Positions 8,621 to 17,773 are shown, counted from the stretch's first letter. The stretch: 64,000 bases of DNA from Streptomyces coacervatus (GCF_029223485.1 NZ_JARHTP010000015.1:214903-278902), one strand, 5' to 3'. Numbers and translations: made by a program. The notes: generated from the letters alone by a model not told the origin.

Positions 8621-9376
8621 ATGCCGGGCATGACTGCGCCCGTCCCCGACGCGCCAATGGACACGCCGGCCGCCGGCCGCGGTTCCGACGCGCCCTCCCT
8701 GCCGCACCAGATCAAGCAGCACGCCCAGCAGCTCGCCGAGCCGATCAAGCCGAAGCTGCGCGGCTGGCTGCACCTCGGCATGTTCCCGGCCGCGCTGGTC
8801 TCGGGCCTGGTACTCACCGCCCTCGCGGACTCGACCAGAGGACGCATCGCCTGCGGGATCTTCGCCCTGACCGCCTGCCTGCTGTTCGGCGTGAGCGCGC
8901 TGTACCACCGGGGCAACTGGAGCCCGCGCATGGACGGCGTCCTGCGCAGACTCGATCACGCCAACATCTTCCTGATCATCGCGGGCACGTACACGCCGCT
9001 GACAATGCTGCTGCTGCCGGGCGCGAAGGGGCAGTGGCTGCTGTGGGGCATCTGGGGTGCCGCGGCGGCGGGCATCGTCTTCCGCGTCTTCTGGGTCGGC
9101 GCCCCGCGCTGGCTCTACACCCCCTGCTACATCGCGATGGGCTGGGCGGCCGTCTTCTTCCTGCCGGACTTCATGCGCGCGGGCGGTATCGCGGTGCTGG
9201 TCCTGGTGATCGTGGGCGGTCTCCTCTACAGCGCAGGCGGCGTGATCTACGGCATCAAGCGGCCGAACCCGTCACCGCGCTGGTTCGGCTTCCACGAGGT
9301 CTTCCACTCCCTCACGCTCGCGGCGTTCGTCGTCCACTACGTGGGGATCTCGCTGGTGGCGTACCAGCACGCCTAG
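8621..9376 (+). CDS. hemolysin III / PAQR-family membrane protein
   Basis: 251 residues, seven hydrophobic segments after a 45-residue cytosolic N-terminus, fitting the hemolysin III (YqfA/PAQR) fold. Family metal-site elements are visible: a serine-rich SALYHR motif (about residue 97), DHANIFLIIAGTYTP (about 115-130) and the late HEVFHSLTLAAFVVHY segment with three histidines. The role in bacteria is uncertain; homologues are tied to membrane homeostasis and metal-dependent hydrolase folds, and the hemolysin name is historical. ATG 8621 is preferred over 8630 because AGG at 8614-8616 is better spaced for it. Followed at once by a strong intrinsic terminator, so monocistronic. Confidence 0.85.
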   Translation: MPGMTAPVPDAPMDTPAAGRGSDAPSLPHQIKQHAQQLAEPIKPKLRGWLHLGMFPAALVSGLVLTALADSTRGRIACGIFALTACLLFGVSALYHRGNWSPRMDGVLRRLDHANIFLIIAGTYTPLTMLLLPGAKGQWLLWGIWGAAAAGIVFRVFWVGAPRWLYTPCYIAMGWAAVFFLPDFMRAGGIAVLVLVIVGGLLYSAGGVIYGIKRPNPSPRWFGFHEVFHSLTLAAFVVHYVGISLVAYQHA

Positions 9377-9390
9377 CACCACCGACTCTG

Positions 9391-9420
9391 AAGGGCCACG
9401 GACTTCCGTGGCCCTTTTTT
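9391..9420 (+). terminator. intrinsic terminator
   Basis: AAGGGCCACGG-ACTT-CCGTGGCCCTT: 11-bp perfect stem, 4-nt loop, then a T run to 9420. Ends the hemolysin-III-like transcript. Confidence 0.92.
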
Positions 9421-9452
9421 CATGCCTCCAACCGCCCGAAAGTCGATACCTA

Positions 9453-9490
9453 TTGACAGCAACTAGATTTTGAGAGCTACTCTCATTTCA
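9453..9490 (+). promoter_or_regulatory. promoter and TetR-type operator of the MFS/TetR operon
   Basis: TTGACA at 9453-9458 is a consensus -35. TACTCT at 9478-9483 is a plausible -10 (19-nt spacing), placing the transcription start at or next to the ATG at 9490, so the message is probably leaderless. The perfect palindrome TGAGAG-CTA-CTCTCA (9471-9485) covers the -10, as expected for a repressor site; the TetR gene at the end of this operon is the obvious candidate regulator. Confidence 0.75.
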
Positions 9491-11058
9491 TGGACACTTC
9501 CACTTCAGAAGCTGCAGCTCCGGACCCTCGCCGCTGGTGGGCTCTCGGCGCCCTCGTCGCGAGCATGCTGACCCTCGGCTTCGACACGACGATCCTCAAT
9601 GTGGCGCTGCCGACCATGGCCGGCGATCTCGGCGCCACCACCGGCCAGCAGCAGTGGATGGCGGACGCCTACGTCGTCGTCTTCGCGGCGCTGATGCTCC
9701 CCGCCGGACTGCTCGGCGACCGCTTCGGACGGCGGCTGATGCTGATCGTGGGGCTCGCGGTCTTCCTCGCCGGTTCGCTGGCGGGCGCGCTGGCCGGGGA
9801 CGTGAACTGGGTCATCGCCGCCCGTGCCCTGATGGGCGTCGGCGCGGCGCTGGTCACCCCGCTCGCGCTCTCCGTGCTGCCCACGCTGTTCACCCGCGAC
9901 GAGCAGCCCAAGGCCACCGCCATCGTCTCCGCCGCCTCCGCGCTCGGTCTGCCGCTCGGCCCGATCATCGGCGGCTGGCTGCTGAACCACTTCTGGTGGG
10001 GCTCGGTCTTCCTCGTCAACGTCCCGATGGCCGCGATAGGCATCGCCGCCTGTGTCTTCCTGCTCCCCGAGACCCGCGACCCCGCCTCCCCCAAGGTCGA
10101 CGCCGTCTCCACCGCGCTCACCGCGACCGGCCTCGGCGCCCTCGTCTACGCGATCATCGAGGCGCCCACCCGCGGCTGGGGCGACCCGCTGGTCCTGGCC
10201 ATGTTCGCGGCAGCCGTCGTCCTCATCACCGCACTGGTCCTGCGCGAACGCCGCATCGAGCGCCCCATGCTCGACATGACCCTCCTCGCCCACCGCGGCT
10301 TCCTCTTCAACACCATCGCCGCGACCCTGGTGATGTTCGTCCTGTCCGGCCTGCTGTTCGTGCTGCCGCCCTACCTCCAGGCCGTCCTCGGCAACGACGC
10401 CTTCGGCACCGGCGTACGGCTGCTGCCGATGATGGGCGGCATCCTGGTCGCCTCCCGGACGGCCCCGCAGGCCGCCGCCCGCTTCGGCGGACGCGCCACG
10501 GTGAGCGCGGGCCTGGTGGTCCTGGCCTTCGCCGCATTCCTCGGCAGCCGTACGACGGTCGACTCGGGCTACGGCTACACCGCGCTGTGGCTCTCGATCA
10601 CCGGTCTCGGCTTCGGCTTCTCGCTCATGCCGGCGATGGGCAACGCCCTGGGCGCCCTGCCCCGCGACCGCGCCGGCAGCGGCTCCGGACTGCTCATGAC
10701 GCTGCGCCAGGTCGGCGGCGCGATCGGCATCGCCCTGCTCGGCAGCCTGCTCGCGGGCACCTTCCGCGACCGGCTCGACGTCACCGGGCTGCCTGCCAAG
10801 GCGGCCGACACCGCCGGGGACTCGGTGGTCGCGGCGCACCTCGTCGCCGCGAAGGCCCATTCCGCCGATCTCGCCGCCTCCGCCGACAGCGCGTACGTCC
10901 ACGGCATGGGCCTGGTGCTGCTGGTGTGCGGGATCGCGGCGCTCGTGTCGGCGCTGCTGGCGGCGGCGTTCCTGCCGGGCATGCAGACCGCGCCGGCCGC
11001 CGTAGCGCCGCCCGAGACCCCGGACATGGCCGCCGAGCAGGCCGATGCCCGACAATGA
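9490..11058 (+). CDS. MFS multidrug efflux transporter, DHA2 (14-TM) family
   Basis: 522 residues with 14 predicted membrane helices. The N-terminus WWALGALVASMLTLGFDTTI with the LNVALPTMAGDLG stretch is typical of proton/drug antiporters of the QacA/EmrB group. Motif A (GLLGDRFGRRLML, about 74-86) and a motif-C-like glycine/proline region (ASALGLPLGPIIGGW) are present. The ATG at 9490 sits next to the inferred transcription start with no ribosome-binding site. The stop overlaps the start of the TetR gene by 4 nt, a standard drug pump plus repressor pair. Substrate unknown. Confidence 0.92.
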   Translation: MDTSTSEAAAPDPRRWWALGALVASMLTLGFDTTILNVALPTMAGDLGATTGQQQWMADAYVVVFAALMLPAGLLGDRFGRRLMLIVGLAVFLAGSLAGALAGDVNWVIAARALMGVGAALVTPLALSVLPTLFTRDEQPKATAIVSAASALGLPLGPIIGGWLLNHFWWGSVFLVNVPMAAIGIAACVFLLPETRDPASPKVDAVSTALTATGLGALVYAIIEAPTRGWGDPLVLAMFAAAVVLITALVLRERRIERPMLDMTLLAHRGFLFNTIAATLVMFVLSGLLFVLPPYLQAVLGNDAFGTGVRLLPMMGGILVASRTAPQAAARFGGRATVSAGLVVLAFAAFLGSRTTVDSGYGYTALWLSITGLGFGFSLMPAMGNALGALPRDRAGSGSGLLMTLRQVGGAIGIALLGSLLAGTFRDRLDVTGLPAKAADTAGDSVVAAHLVAAKAHSADLAASADSAYVHGMGLVLLVCGIAALVSALLAAAFLPGMQTAPAAVAPPETPDMAAEQADARQ

Positions 11059-11696
11059 CGAGCATGACGGCCGCACGTTCCCCCCTCTCCCCCGCCGACC
11101 GCCCCCAGCTCGGCCTCCGCGAGCGGAAGAAGATCAAGACCCGGGAGGCGATCCGCACGGCGACATACGCACTGATCAAGGAGCAGGGCTACGACGCCAC
11201 GACGATCGAGCAGATCGCCGAGCGGGCCGAGGTCTCGCCGTCGACCGTCTTCCGGTACTTCCCGACCAAGGAGGACATCGTCCTCACGGACGAGTACGAC
11301 CCCCTGATGCTGGAGGAGTTGCGCGCACGGCCCGCCGATGAGTCATGGATCGAGTCGGTGCGGCACATCATGCAGAAGGCGCTGGACTTCATGGTGCAGG
11401 AGAGCCCCGAGGTGATCCGGCTGCGGGCGCATCTCGGGGTCCAGGTCCCCGCCGTCCGTTCCCGGATGTACGAGAGCATGTCGGAGACCGGGCGCCTGAT
11501 GCGGGGGGCCATCGCCGAGCGCTTCGGCCTGGACCCGGAGAGCCTTGAGGTCCGCGTCTATGCGATGTCCCTCATCGGCGGCCTCATGGAGGTCAACATG
11601 TACTGGGCGGAGAACGACTTCGGGGGCGACCTCGGGGCACTCATGAACCGCGCCCTGGACGTCCTGGAACACGGCCTCCCCACCGAAAAGCCCTGA
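11055..11696 (+). CDS. TetR-family transcriptional regulator
   Basis: 213 residues. ATG 11055 overlaps the transporter stop (ATGA), indicating translational coupling. The HTH is at about 25-70: LRERKKIKTREAIRTATYAL, then YDATTIEQIAERAEVSPSTV and FRYFPTKEDIV, a textbook TetR DNA-binding domain. The C-terminal ligand domain is about 140 residues and helical. It most likely represses its own operon through the TGAGAG/CTCTCA palindrome at 9471-9485 and is released by a pump substrate. The first few residues are uncertain because a second Met (MTAARSP) follows three codons later. Confidence 0.92.
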   Translation: MTSMTAARSPLSPADRPQLGLRERKKIKTREAIRTATYALIKEQGYDATTIEQIAERAEVSPSTVFRYFPTKEDIVLTDEYDPLMLEELRARPADESWIESVRHIMQKALDFMVQESPEVIRLRAHLGVQVPAVRSRMYESMSETGRLMRGAIAERFGLDPESLEVRVYAMSLIGGLMEVNMYWAENDFGGDLGALMNRALDVLEHGLPTEKP

Positions 11697-11729
11697 GCCC
11701 CACGGCCCCTCCCGTGCCATCCTGACCGG

Positions 11730-12452
11730 GTGAACGGTCCCGAGATCCACGTCGAGTTCGCGCCCGAGCTCGCCCCGTTCGTCCAGCGTGAGCTCCGCCG
11801 GACGCTCGTCACCAACGGCATGTCCACGCTCGGCCACGTCGTCGAGTCGGCCGGCGTCCCGCTCACCGAGGTCGGGACCCTGTGGGTCGACGGCCGCGAG
11901 GTGCCCACGTCGTACATCCCGTTCGCGGGCGATCGTGTGGAGGTCCGGACCGTCGACCGCCCCCAGCAGGTCCCCGGCGCACCCCTGCGCTTCCTCCTCG
12001 ACGTCCACCTCGGCACCCTCGCCCGCCGGCTGCGGCTGCTCGGCGTGGACACGGCGTACGAGTCGACGGACCTCGGCGACCCGGCCCTCGCCGCGCTCTC
12101 CGCCGCCGAGCAGCGGGTCATGCTCAGCCGGGACCGGGGGCTGCTGCGCCGCCGCGAACTGTGGGCCGGGGCGTATGTCTACAGCACCCGGCCCGAGGAC
12201 CAGCTCCGGGACGTCCTCGACCGGTTCCGGCCCGAGCTGAGGCCCTGGACGCGGTGCACCGCCTGCAACGGGCTGCTGAAGGAGGCCACCAAGGAGGAGG
12301 TGGCCGACCAGCTGCACGGCGGCACACACCGGTCGTACGACGTCTTCGCGCAGTGCCGGGACTGCGGGCGCGCGTACTGGAAGGGCGCGCACCACGAGCA
12401 GCTGGTGGCCATCGTGGAGCGTGCGCTTGCGCTCCGCTGGGAGCGCGGTTGA
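11730..12452 (+). CDS. Mut7-C RNase-domain protein with ubiquitin-like N-terminus
   Basis: 240 residues, GTG start at 11730. Residues 1-80 match the Mut7-C ubiquitin/ThiS-like fold (LTEVGTLWVDGREVPTSYIP), and 85-235 the Mut7-C PIN-like nuclease domain: acidic residue D91 in FLLDVHLGTLARRLRLLG, D135 in LSRDRGLL, and a zinc ribbon built from C176, C179, C209 and C212 (CTAC, CRDC). The family is thought to act on RNA, but the bacterial substrate is not known. It follows the TetR gene by 33 nt but is probably not functionally linked to it. A repeat hairpin separates it from the convergent oxidase gene. Confidence 0.85.
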   Translation: MNGPEIHVEFAPELAPFVQRELRRTLVTNGMSTLGHVVESAGVPLTEVGTLWVDGREVPTSYIPFAGDRVEVRTVDRPQQVPGAPLRFLLDVHLGTLARRLRLLGVDTAYESTDLGDPALAALSAAEQRVMLSRDRGLLRRRELWAGAYVYSTRPEDQLRDVLDRFRPELRPWTRCTACNGLLKEATKEEVADQLHGGTHRSYDVFAQCRDCGRAYWKGAHHEQLVAIVERALALRWERG

Positions 12453-12472
12453 AGGTCAGGCCGTGGGGAACT

Positions 12473-12522
12473 GCGGGTCCGTCGTGGCTGGTCGCGCAGT
12501 TCCCCGCGCCCCTATCGGGGCG
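12473..12522. repeat. dispersed repeat family 1, intergenic copy
   Basis: GCGGGTCCGTCGTGGCTGG followed by the CGCAGTTCCCCGCGCCCC core. It fills the gap between the convergent Mut7-C and oxidase genes. Its end touches the oxidase stop codon at 12524-12526. Confidence 0.9.
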
Positions 12523-12523
12523 C

Positions 12524-14929
12524 TCAGCGCATCGTTAGATCCTTCTTGCCGCAGGCGGTCCCATCCCTGTTGGGGTCGAGGCCCAGCGGGTCGTCCTTGC
12601 CGTTGACCTTCAAGCGGCCGTAGTGATTCGTTTTCAGCCAGCTGCAGCGCGCGGCCGTCGTCTTCTTCACGCCCTTCGGGAACACGGTCGGCACGCAGAC
12701 GTTGATCGAGCCGTAGTGCCGGTCGCAGCCGGAGATGGTGACGGGGACCTTCACCGAGGTGCGCTTCTTGCCCGGCCCCACGACCGTGCCCGAGAGGGAG
12801 TCGGCGAAGGAGTGGACGTGGGCGTCGGCGGTGGTGGCGCTCAGGGCCTGTGGGCTCTGGAGGTGCACCCACTTGGCCACCGAGGGCACGCCGTTGGCGT
12901 CGACCGCGAAGAGCATGTACCAGCCGGGCGGGGCCACGTTGGGGTTGCTCGTCACGTTCAGGTCGACGTTGTTGCCGTCGACGGACAGCGGCAGGTCCAC
13001 GAACCGCTGGTTCGGGTCCGAGGAGTGTGTGACGGCGGCCGGGCGGATCAACTCGGCCTTGACGATGGGGTGATCGACCGTGATCCGCTGGGTGTCGCCG
13101 TAGTGCCACTCCGTGTTGATCATCGAAGTGATCGTCGGACGCTCGCCCTTGAGGAGGTAGGGCGGGGTGTAGATCGACACGTTGTGGTTCCAGGTGCCGT
13201 TGCCCGGGTTGTCACCGGTGGCCATCACACGGCCGTCGGGCAGCAGGAACGCGGAGGAGTGGTAGCCGCGGGCCTCGGGGTCGGCGGCCACCGGGTCGAA
13301 GGTGTTGGAATCCGGGTCGTAGAGCGAGGCCTCGTGGACCGGGTTGGCCCGGTTGTGCAGGCCGCCGCCGGTCTCCAGGACCTTGCCGTCGGGCAGCAGG
13401 ACCGCGGAGACGTACATCTTGCCCTGGTTGCCGGTCTCGGCCACCGGGCCGTTGCCGAGGTCCACCGTGCCCTGCGGGATCGGGGGCCCGGCGACGTACG
13501 ACGGGTTGGCCTGTTTGAGGTCGATGACGTCCGTCAGGCGGTTGCCCTCCGGGTTGGAGTCGATGTTGCCGCCACCGAGGGTGAGGACCCTCTGGTCCTG
13601 CGCCGGGGGCAGCAGCACGCTCGCGGACTGGTCGCGCTGGTCCTTGTTCTGCAGGCCGGGGATCTGCGTGATCGTGTTGGCGTTGTAGTCGTAGATCGCC
13701 GAGCCGGTCCCCGGGATGTTGTTGCCGAAGACATGGCTGCCCGAGTAGAAGAGGCGGCCGTCCTGCATCAGGATCATCGACGGGTACAGACCCCAGTACG
13801 ACCAGGTCTGGTTGACCTGCCACAGCGCCAGCCACTTCTGCTGGGCGTCCGACCAGTACTCGGCGGTCACCGAACCGGTCGAGTCCTCGCGCAGACCGCC
13901 GAAGGAGACGACGTCGCCGTTGCCGAGCTCGGTCGCCGAGGGGTACCAGTGGCCGTCGTTGAGGTCGTTGGTCTTGCTGTACGTCTCGGTCGTCGGGTCG
14001 AAGATGTACGAGTCCTTGTAGCCCTCGTAGCCGTGCGAACCGTCCGCCGCCGGGAACGCCTTGTTGCCGCTCAGCACCAGTACCCGGCCGTCCTGCAGCT
14101 GGATGTGGCCGGAGCAGAACATGTCCTTCGGGGTCGGGATGACCTTGTACGTCCCGTCGGCCGGGTTGTAGACGGCGCTGGTGAACGTGCCCGCGTCGAA
14201 GTTCTCCTCGCTGTTGCCGGAGCCGGCGATCAGCAGCACCTTGCCGTTGTTGAGGACGACGGAGTGCATGGAGCGCACCGGGTTCTGCGTGGGCAGCACG
14301 TCCCAGCGGCCGTTGGCGCACTCGTCCGCGGTGCCGGTGCAGGTGGCGGGCGGGGTGACGTCCGGGACCTGGTCCATCGTGTAGTCGTCGGTGGTCGCCG
14401 AGCCGGTGCCGTAGACGGAGACACCCCAGGTGATGCGGTCGGTGCCGACCGGGATCTCGGGTGTGCGGACGGTCGCCTGGGTCCAACTGGACTGCATCTC
14501 AAGGGTCTTGAGGTCGGTCCAGTACTGCCAGCCGGCGGTGGTGTCGTGCCGGAACAGGGTGATGTTCGCGTCCGGCGTGGTCGTCTTGTACCAGAGCGAC
14601 AGGTCGTACTGCTTGCCCGTGGTCACCACGGGCGCGCAGTCCGTCGACTCGGTGATCAGCGCCTTGCGGTCGCCGTCGACGCGGCGGCTGAGCGACACCT
14701 TCATCGCCTTGGCGCCGGAGTGGGCGTCGGTCGTCGTCTCGAAGGTGAAGTCGTTGTCGCCCCAGCCGGACTTCTCCCAGCAGTACGGCATCCCGTCCGT
14801 ACCGTCCGTCTCGAAGCCCGCGTTCTTGACGAGGTTGGCGGCCTCGGCGGGCTGGGGTGTGGTGAGCAGCAGACCGGCGGTCAGGGCCCCCACCCCGACC
14901 AGTGCCGTTCTCCTAGGGTGTCTCTTCAC
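12524..14929 (-). CDS. secreted copper-radical oxidase (galactose oxidase/GlxA-like)
   Basis: 801 residues, GTG start at 14929, signal peptide cleaved near 30 (AEA|A). Residues 31-190 form a carbohydrate-binding-like beta domain, 215-590 a kelch propeller, followed by the C-terminal Ig-like domain (DUF1929). The whole active site is visible by comparison with galactose oxidase: C272 (FCSGH) to form the Tyr-Cys crosslink, Y329 (HWYPS), Y556-H557 (RGYHSS) and H635 (VTHSSDPNQR) for copper. The last ~60 residues add a cysteine-rich piece ending DPNRDGTACGKKD, like an Excalibur calcium motif. Likely oxidises terminal alcohols of a surface glycan. It overlaps the upstream GtrA-GT2 gene by 17 nt and is the last gene of the glycan operon. 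Confidence 0.88.
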   Translation of the reverse strand: MKRHPRRTALVGVGALTAGLLLTTPQPAEAANLVKNAGFETDGTDGMPYCWEKSGWGDNDFTFETTTDAHSGAKAMKVSLSRRVDGDRKALITESTDCAPVVTTGKQYDLSLWYKTTTPDANITLFRHDTTAGWQYWTDLKTLEMQSSWTQATVRTPEIPVGTDRITWGVSVYGTGSATTDDYTMDQVPDVTPPATCTGTADECANGRWDVLPTQNPVRSMHSVVLNNGKVLLIAGSGNSEENFDAGTFTSAVYNPADGTYKVIPTPKDMFCSGHIQLQDGRVLVLSGNKAFPAADGSHGYEGYKDSYIFDPTTETYSKTNDLNDGHWYPSATELGNGDVVSFGGLREDSTGSVTAEYWSDAQQKWLALWQVNQTWSYWGLYPSMILMQDGRLFYSGSHVFGNNIPGTGSAIYDYNANTITQIPGLQNKDQRDQSASVLLPPAQDQRVLTLGGGNIDSNPEGNRLTDVIDLKQANPSYVAGPPIPQGTVDLGNGPVAETGNQGKMYVSAVLLPDGKVLETGGGLHNRANPVHEASLYDPDSNTFDPVAADPEARGYHSSAFLLPDGRVMATGDNPGNGTWNHNVSIYTPPYLLKGERPTITSMINTEWHYGDTQRITVDHPIVKAELIRPAAVTHSSDPNQRFVDLPLSVDGNNVDLNVTSNPNVAPPGWYMLFAVDANGVPSVAKWVHLQSPQALSATTADAHVHSFADSLSGTVVGPGKKRTSVKVPVTISGCDRHYGSINVCVPTVFPKGVKKTTAARCSWLKTNHYGRLKVNGKDDPLGLDPNRDGTACGKKDLTMR

Positions 14930-16118
14930 TGGCTCTCCTTGCTGCGGTGCTCCTCCCGCGCCCCCTGCGCGGCAGATAGACCAGCGCTTCGGTCCCGACG
15001 AAGCGCAGGACGAACGTCGTCACCAGCGCGAGCGCGGTGGCGGACACGGCCCCCATCCCGAACCGGTTCACGAACAGCGCGATCAGCGGGATGCGCAGCA
15101 CCAGGTCGGCGTTGGCGAGCAGCGCGACCCGGCCGACGCGGTCCCACCAGCGCCGGTGGGCGCGGCGATCGCGGAACAGCAGATGCTCGATGAGGACAAA
15201 GTTCCAGGCGACGCCGAACTGGTTGGCGAGGATCTCGGCGGGGACGTAGTGCATGCCCACGGCCATCAGGGCCCACAGGCCGACCAGGTTCGGCAGGAAG
15301 CCGCTGGCGCCGATCAGGCCGAAGGCCACCATGCGGGCGATGGGCGAGGCGGTGCGCAGTCCGACTAGATGGCGCAGGAAGCGGAAGCCCTCCTGCGCCG
15401 ACGACTTGGACTCCCCCGCGAACCGGTCCTGGAAGACGAAGGGCACCTCGGTGACCTGGCGGGGGCGGCTGCGGACGGCCAGTTCGAGGAGGATCTTGTA
15501 GCCGAGGGGCTTGAGCGTCTCGGCGGTGATGTCGGCGCGCCGGATCGCGAAGAAGCCGCTCATCGGGTCGCTGATGCCGCGCAGCTTGCGCGGGAAGAGC
15601 GACTTGGTCAGCCAGGTCGCGCCCCGGGACACGGCCACCCGGTAGCTGCCGGCCAGCCCGGCGCGGCTGCCGCCCTTGATGTACCGGGAGGCGACGACCA
15701 GCCCGGCGTTCGCGCGCTCGCCCGTGGCCACCAACTCCGGTACCAGGGACGGCGGATGCTGGCAGTCGCCGTCCATCACGACGATCCAGTCCGACCCTGC
15801 CGCCTTCATGCCCTCGACGACCGCACCGCCGAGCCCGCCGACCGGCTCCTCGCGGTGCAGGACGGTGACCGGGAAGGGGCAGTCCTTGGCCGCCTCGTGG
15901 ATCACCTCGGGGGTGTCGTCCGTGGAGTCGTCGACGAAGACGACCTCGCAGGGCAGGCGGGACGGCACCGACTCGGTGATCTGGTGCAGGAGTTGGCGGA
16001 TGTTCGCGGACTCGTTGTACGTCGGTACGACGATGGTGACGGCGCCCGGTTCGGCGATTTCGGCGCCGCGTACGGCGGGGTCGTTGAGTTCTCCGCGGGC
16101 GGTGTACTCGTGGGTCAT
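14913..16118 (-). CDS. GT2 polyprenol-phosphate sugar transferase fused to GtrA domain
   Basis: 401 residues. The N-terminal ~250 residues are a DPM1-like GT-A domain: VPTYNESANI (about 31-40), FVDDSTDDT (nucleotide site), MDGDCQHPP (metal-binding DGD) and ASRYIKGGS. Residues ~265-385 hold four membrane helices matching GtrA (FGLIGASGFLPNLVGL, ILANQFGVAWNF). Such proteins charge a polyprenyl phosphate with a sugar at the inner face and may flip it. The GT39-type enzyme encoded directly upstream would use that lipid-linked sugar. It overlaps the upstream gene by 4 nt and the oxidase gene by 17 nt. The sugar (mannose or glucose) cannot be told from sequence. Confidence 0.87.
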   Translation of the reverse strand: MTHEYTARGELNDPAVRGAEIAEPGAVTIVVPTYNESANIRQLLHQITESVPSRLPCEVVFVDDSTDDTPEVIHEAAKDCPFPVTVLHREEPVGGLGGAVVEGMKAAGSDWIVVMDGDCQHPPSLVPELVATGERANAGLVVASRYIKGGSRAGLAGSYRVAVSRGATWLTKSLFPRKLRGISDPMSGFFAIRRADITAETLKPLGYKILLELAVRSRPRQVTEVPFVFQDRFAGESKSSAQEGFRFLRHLVGLRTASPIARMVAFGLIGASGFLPNLVGLWALMAVGMHYVPAEILANQFGVAWNFVLIEHLLFRDRRAHRRWWDRVGRVALLANADLVLRIPLIALFVNRFGMGAVSATALALVTTFVLRFVGTEALVYLPRRGRGRSTAARRASEETP

Positions 16119-17773
16119 CGGACGCCTCCATCAGCGGTACCGGCCGTCTGGATGCGCCGGATCTCGATGCGGTCGGGGCCTTTGCCGAACGTCGCGACCG
16201 GCTTGGAGTGCTCAATGGCCGCCTTGACGTTGGGCAGGTCCACCGCGTCGCGCCGCACCGTCGGGGAGGCGACGACGTAGTCGATGTCCTTCCAGCCGTG
16301 CGGCATGGTCTTGGTGACGGCCGGGTCGAGGTCGGCCTTGTAGAACCAGATGACGCCGAGCCCGGGCCGGTACCCGTGGTGCACCAGGTCCAGCCAGAGC
16401 GCGTCGTCGACGAGGACGCGGGTGTCCTTCGGGTCCGCAACCTCGGTGGTGAGCCACTTGGAGGCGGAACGGTAGGGGGCGTTGGCGTCGGCGGTGACGG
16501 CGGTGTGGTCGCCGTCGTACCAGCGCGGGACGACATACGCCCCGGCGGCGAGGGAGAGGACGGCGGCGAGCGCATACCGCCCGCCGGTCTTCCACTTCTG
16601 CTCATCGGGACGCCGCCATCTGCGCAGTACGGCATGGGCGACGGATGCGGTGCCCCCGGCGAGGACCAGGGCCAGGAAGGGCAGCGCCTGGATGACGTAC
16701 ATCGCGGGCAGATAGCCGTTGGGCCGCAGGGCGAGCGCGGTGAGGATCGCGACCGTGAGGGCCGGTCCGGCCAGCGCGCGGGCGGTGACCGACCAGCGCC
16801 AGGTGGCCACCAGCAGCAGCGCACCGGCGAGGCCGCCGAGCGGCAGGACGCGGTCGTAGTAGAGCCACGAGTGCAGGACGCCGTGCGAGCCGGAGGACTG
16901 GTCGAGGACGAAGCCCGAACCCGGCCTGGTCATCTGGTACTTGATGCCGTCCCAGAGCGAGACGTGTCCGCCGCCGGGCAGCAGCTCGCCCTTCAGCAGG
17001 GCGAAGAGCGGATAGCTGAAGCCGATCAGCGTGCAGGCGGTGACGGCGCCGGTCACCGCGAACTTCCGGGTGTCCCGGTGGCTGTGCCGCCACATGGTGA
17101 CGAACACCGCGGGCAGGACGACGAGCATCGTCTCCTTGGTCAGTACGGCCGTGGCGGCCGCGAGTCCCGCGCCGAAGTGGTGCCAGAGGTGACGGCTCGG
17201 GGAGGCGGCGAGGGTGAAGGCGAGGAGCGTCCACATCACCGCGATGTTGTCGAGGAAGATCTCCCGCTGGAGGACGACCGAGAGGGGCGAGAGCCCGAAC
17301 AGCGCCATGGCGAACCCGGCGGCCCAGCGGGGCAGCGACAGTCGGCGCGCGAGGACGTAGACGAGGACCGCGCTGACCGCGGAGACGAGCAGCATCGCGA
17401 CACGCATGTCGGCGACGGTCATCGAGCCGGGGCTGAGCCAGGACGGGATCCAGGTCAGCACGGCTATCTGGATCCAGCCGAGGGGCGGATGGTCGTACCA
17501 GTACGTGTAGTGGGCCAGTCCCCTGCCCTGCTGGACCGCCCAGGCCTGGGCGAGATAGGTGCCCTCGTCGTCGCTGAGCGTCGGGTAGTCGGCGATGTTC
17601 CAGCCCTGTACGACGAGGATCGCCACCAGGAGCGCGCCGCACAGGAGGAGGTCGGGACGGGAGGAACGAAGGCGCTTCGGCGGGGTTGTTCGGCCCATCG
17701 AACGCACTGTGGACGCAGGCTGCCGCTGCGCGGGGACCTTGGGAGTGGTCACCGCGGGAAGGGTGGAGGTCAC
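16115..17773 (-). CDS. GT39/ArnT-like polytopic glycosyltransferase
   Basis: 552 residues, GTG start. A basic cytosolic N-terminus is followed by about 11-12 membrane helices. The first external loop has the catalytic acidic pair in LSDDEGTYLAQAW and the WYDHPPLGW segment typical of PMT/ArnT C-type transferases that take sugar from polyprenyl phosphate on the outer face. A periplasmic-like soluble tail of about 150 residues ends the protein (VLVDDALWLDLVHHGY). It would use the donor made by the adjacent DPM1-like enzyme. Overlaps both neighbours by 4 nt. Acceptor (protein, lipid or glycan) unknown. Confidence 0.85.
   Translation of the reverse strand: MTSTLPAVTTPKVPAQRQPASTVRSMGRTTPPKRLRSSRPDLLLCGALLVAILVVQGWNIADYPTLSDDEGTYLAQAWAVQQGRGLAHYTYWYDHPPLGWIQIAVLTWIPSWLSPGSMTVADMRVAMLLVSAVSAVLVYVLARRLSLPRWAAGFAMALFGLSPLSVVLQREIFLDNIAVMWTLLAFTLAASPSRHLWHHFGAGLAAATAVLTKETMLVVLPAVFVTMWRHSHRDTRKFAVTGAVTACTLIGFSYPLFALLKGELLPGGGHVSLWDGIKYQMTRPGSGFVLDQSSGSHGVLHSWLYYDRVLPLGGLAGALLLVATWRWSVTARALAGPALTVAILTALALRPNGYLPAMYVIQALPFLALVLAGGTASVAHAVLRRWRRPDEQKWKTGGRYALAAVLSLAAGAYVVPRWYDGDHTAVTADANAPYRSASKWLTTEVADPKDTRVLVDDALWLDLVHHGYRPGLGVIWFYKADLDPAVTKTMPHGWKDIDYVVASPTVRRDAVDLPNVKAAIEHSKPVATFGKGPDRIEIRRIQTAGTADGGVR

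Noticed and set aside
12623..15193. Open frame of 856 codons on the plus strand
   Set aside because: Antisense to the oxidase, which has a signal peptide and full active site. Composition is Val/Arg/Gly/Asp-rich as expected for the complement of a high-GC gene.
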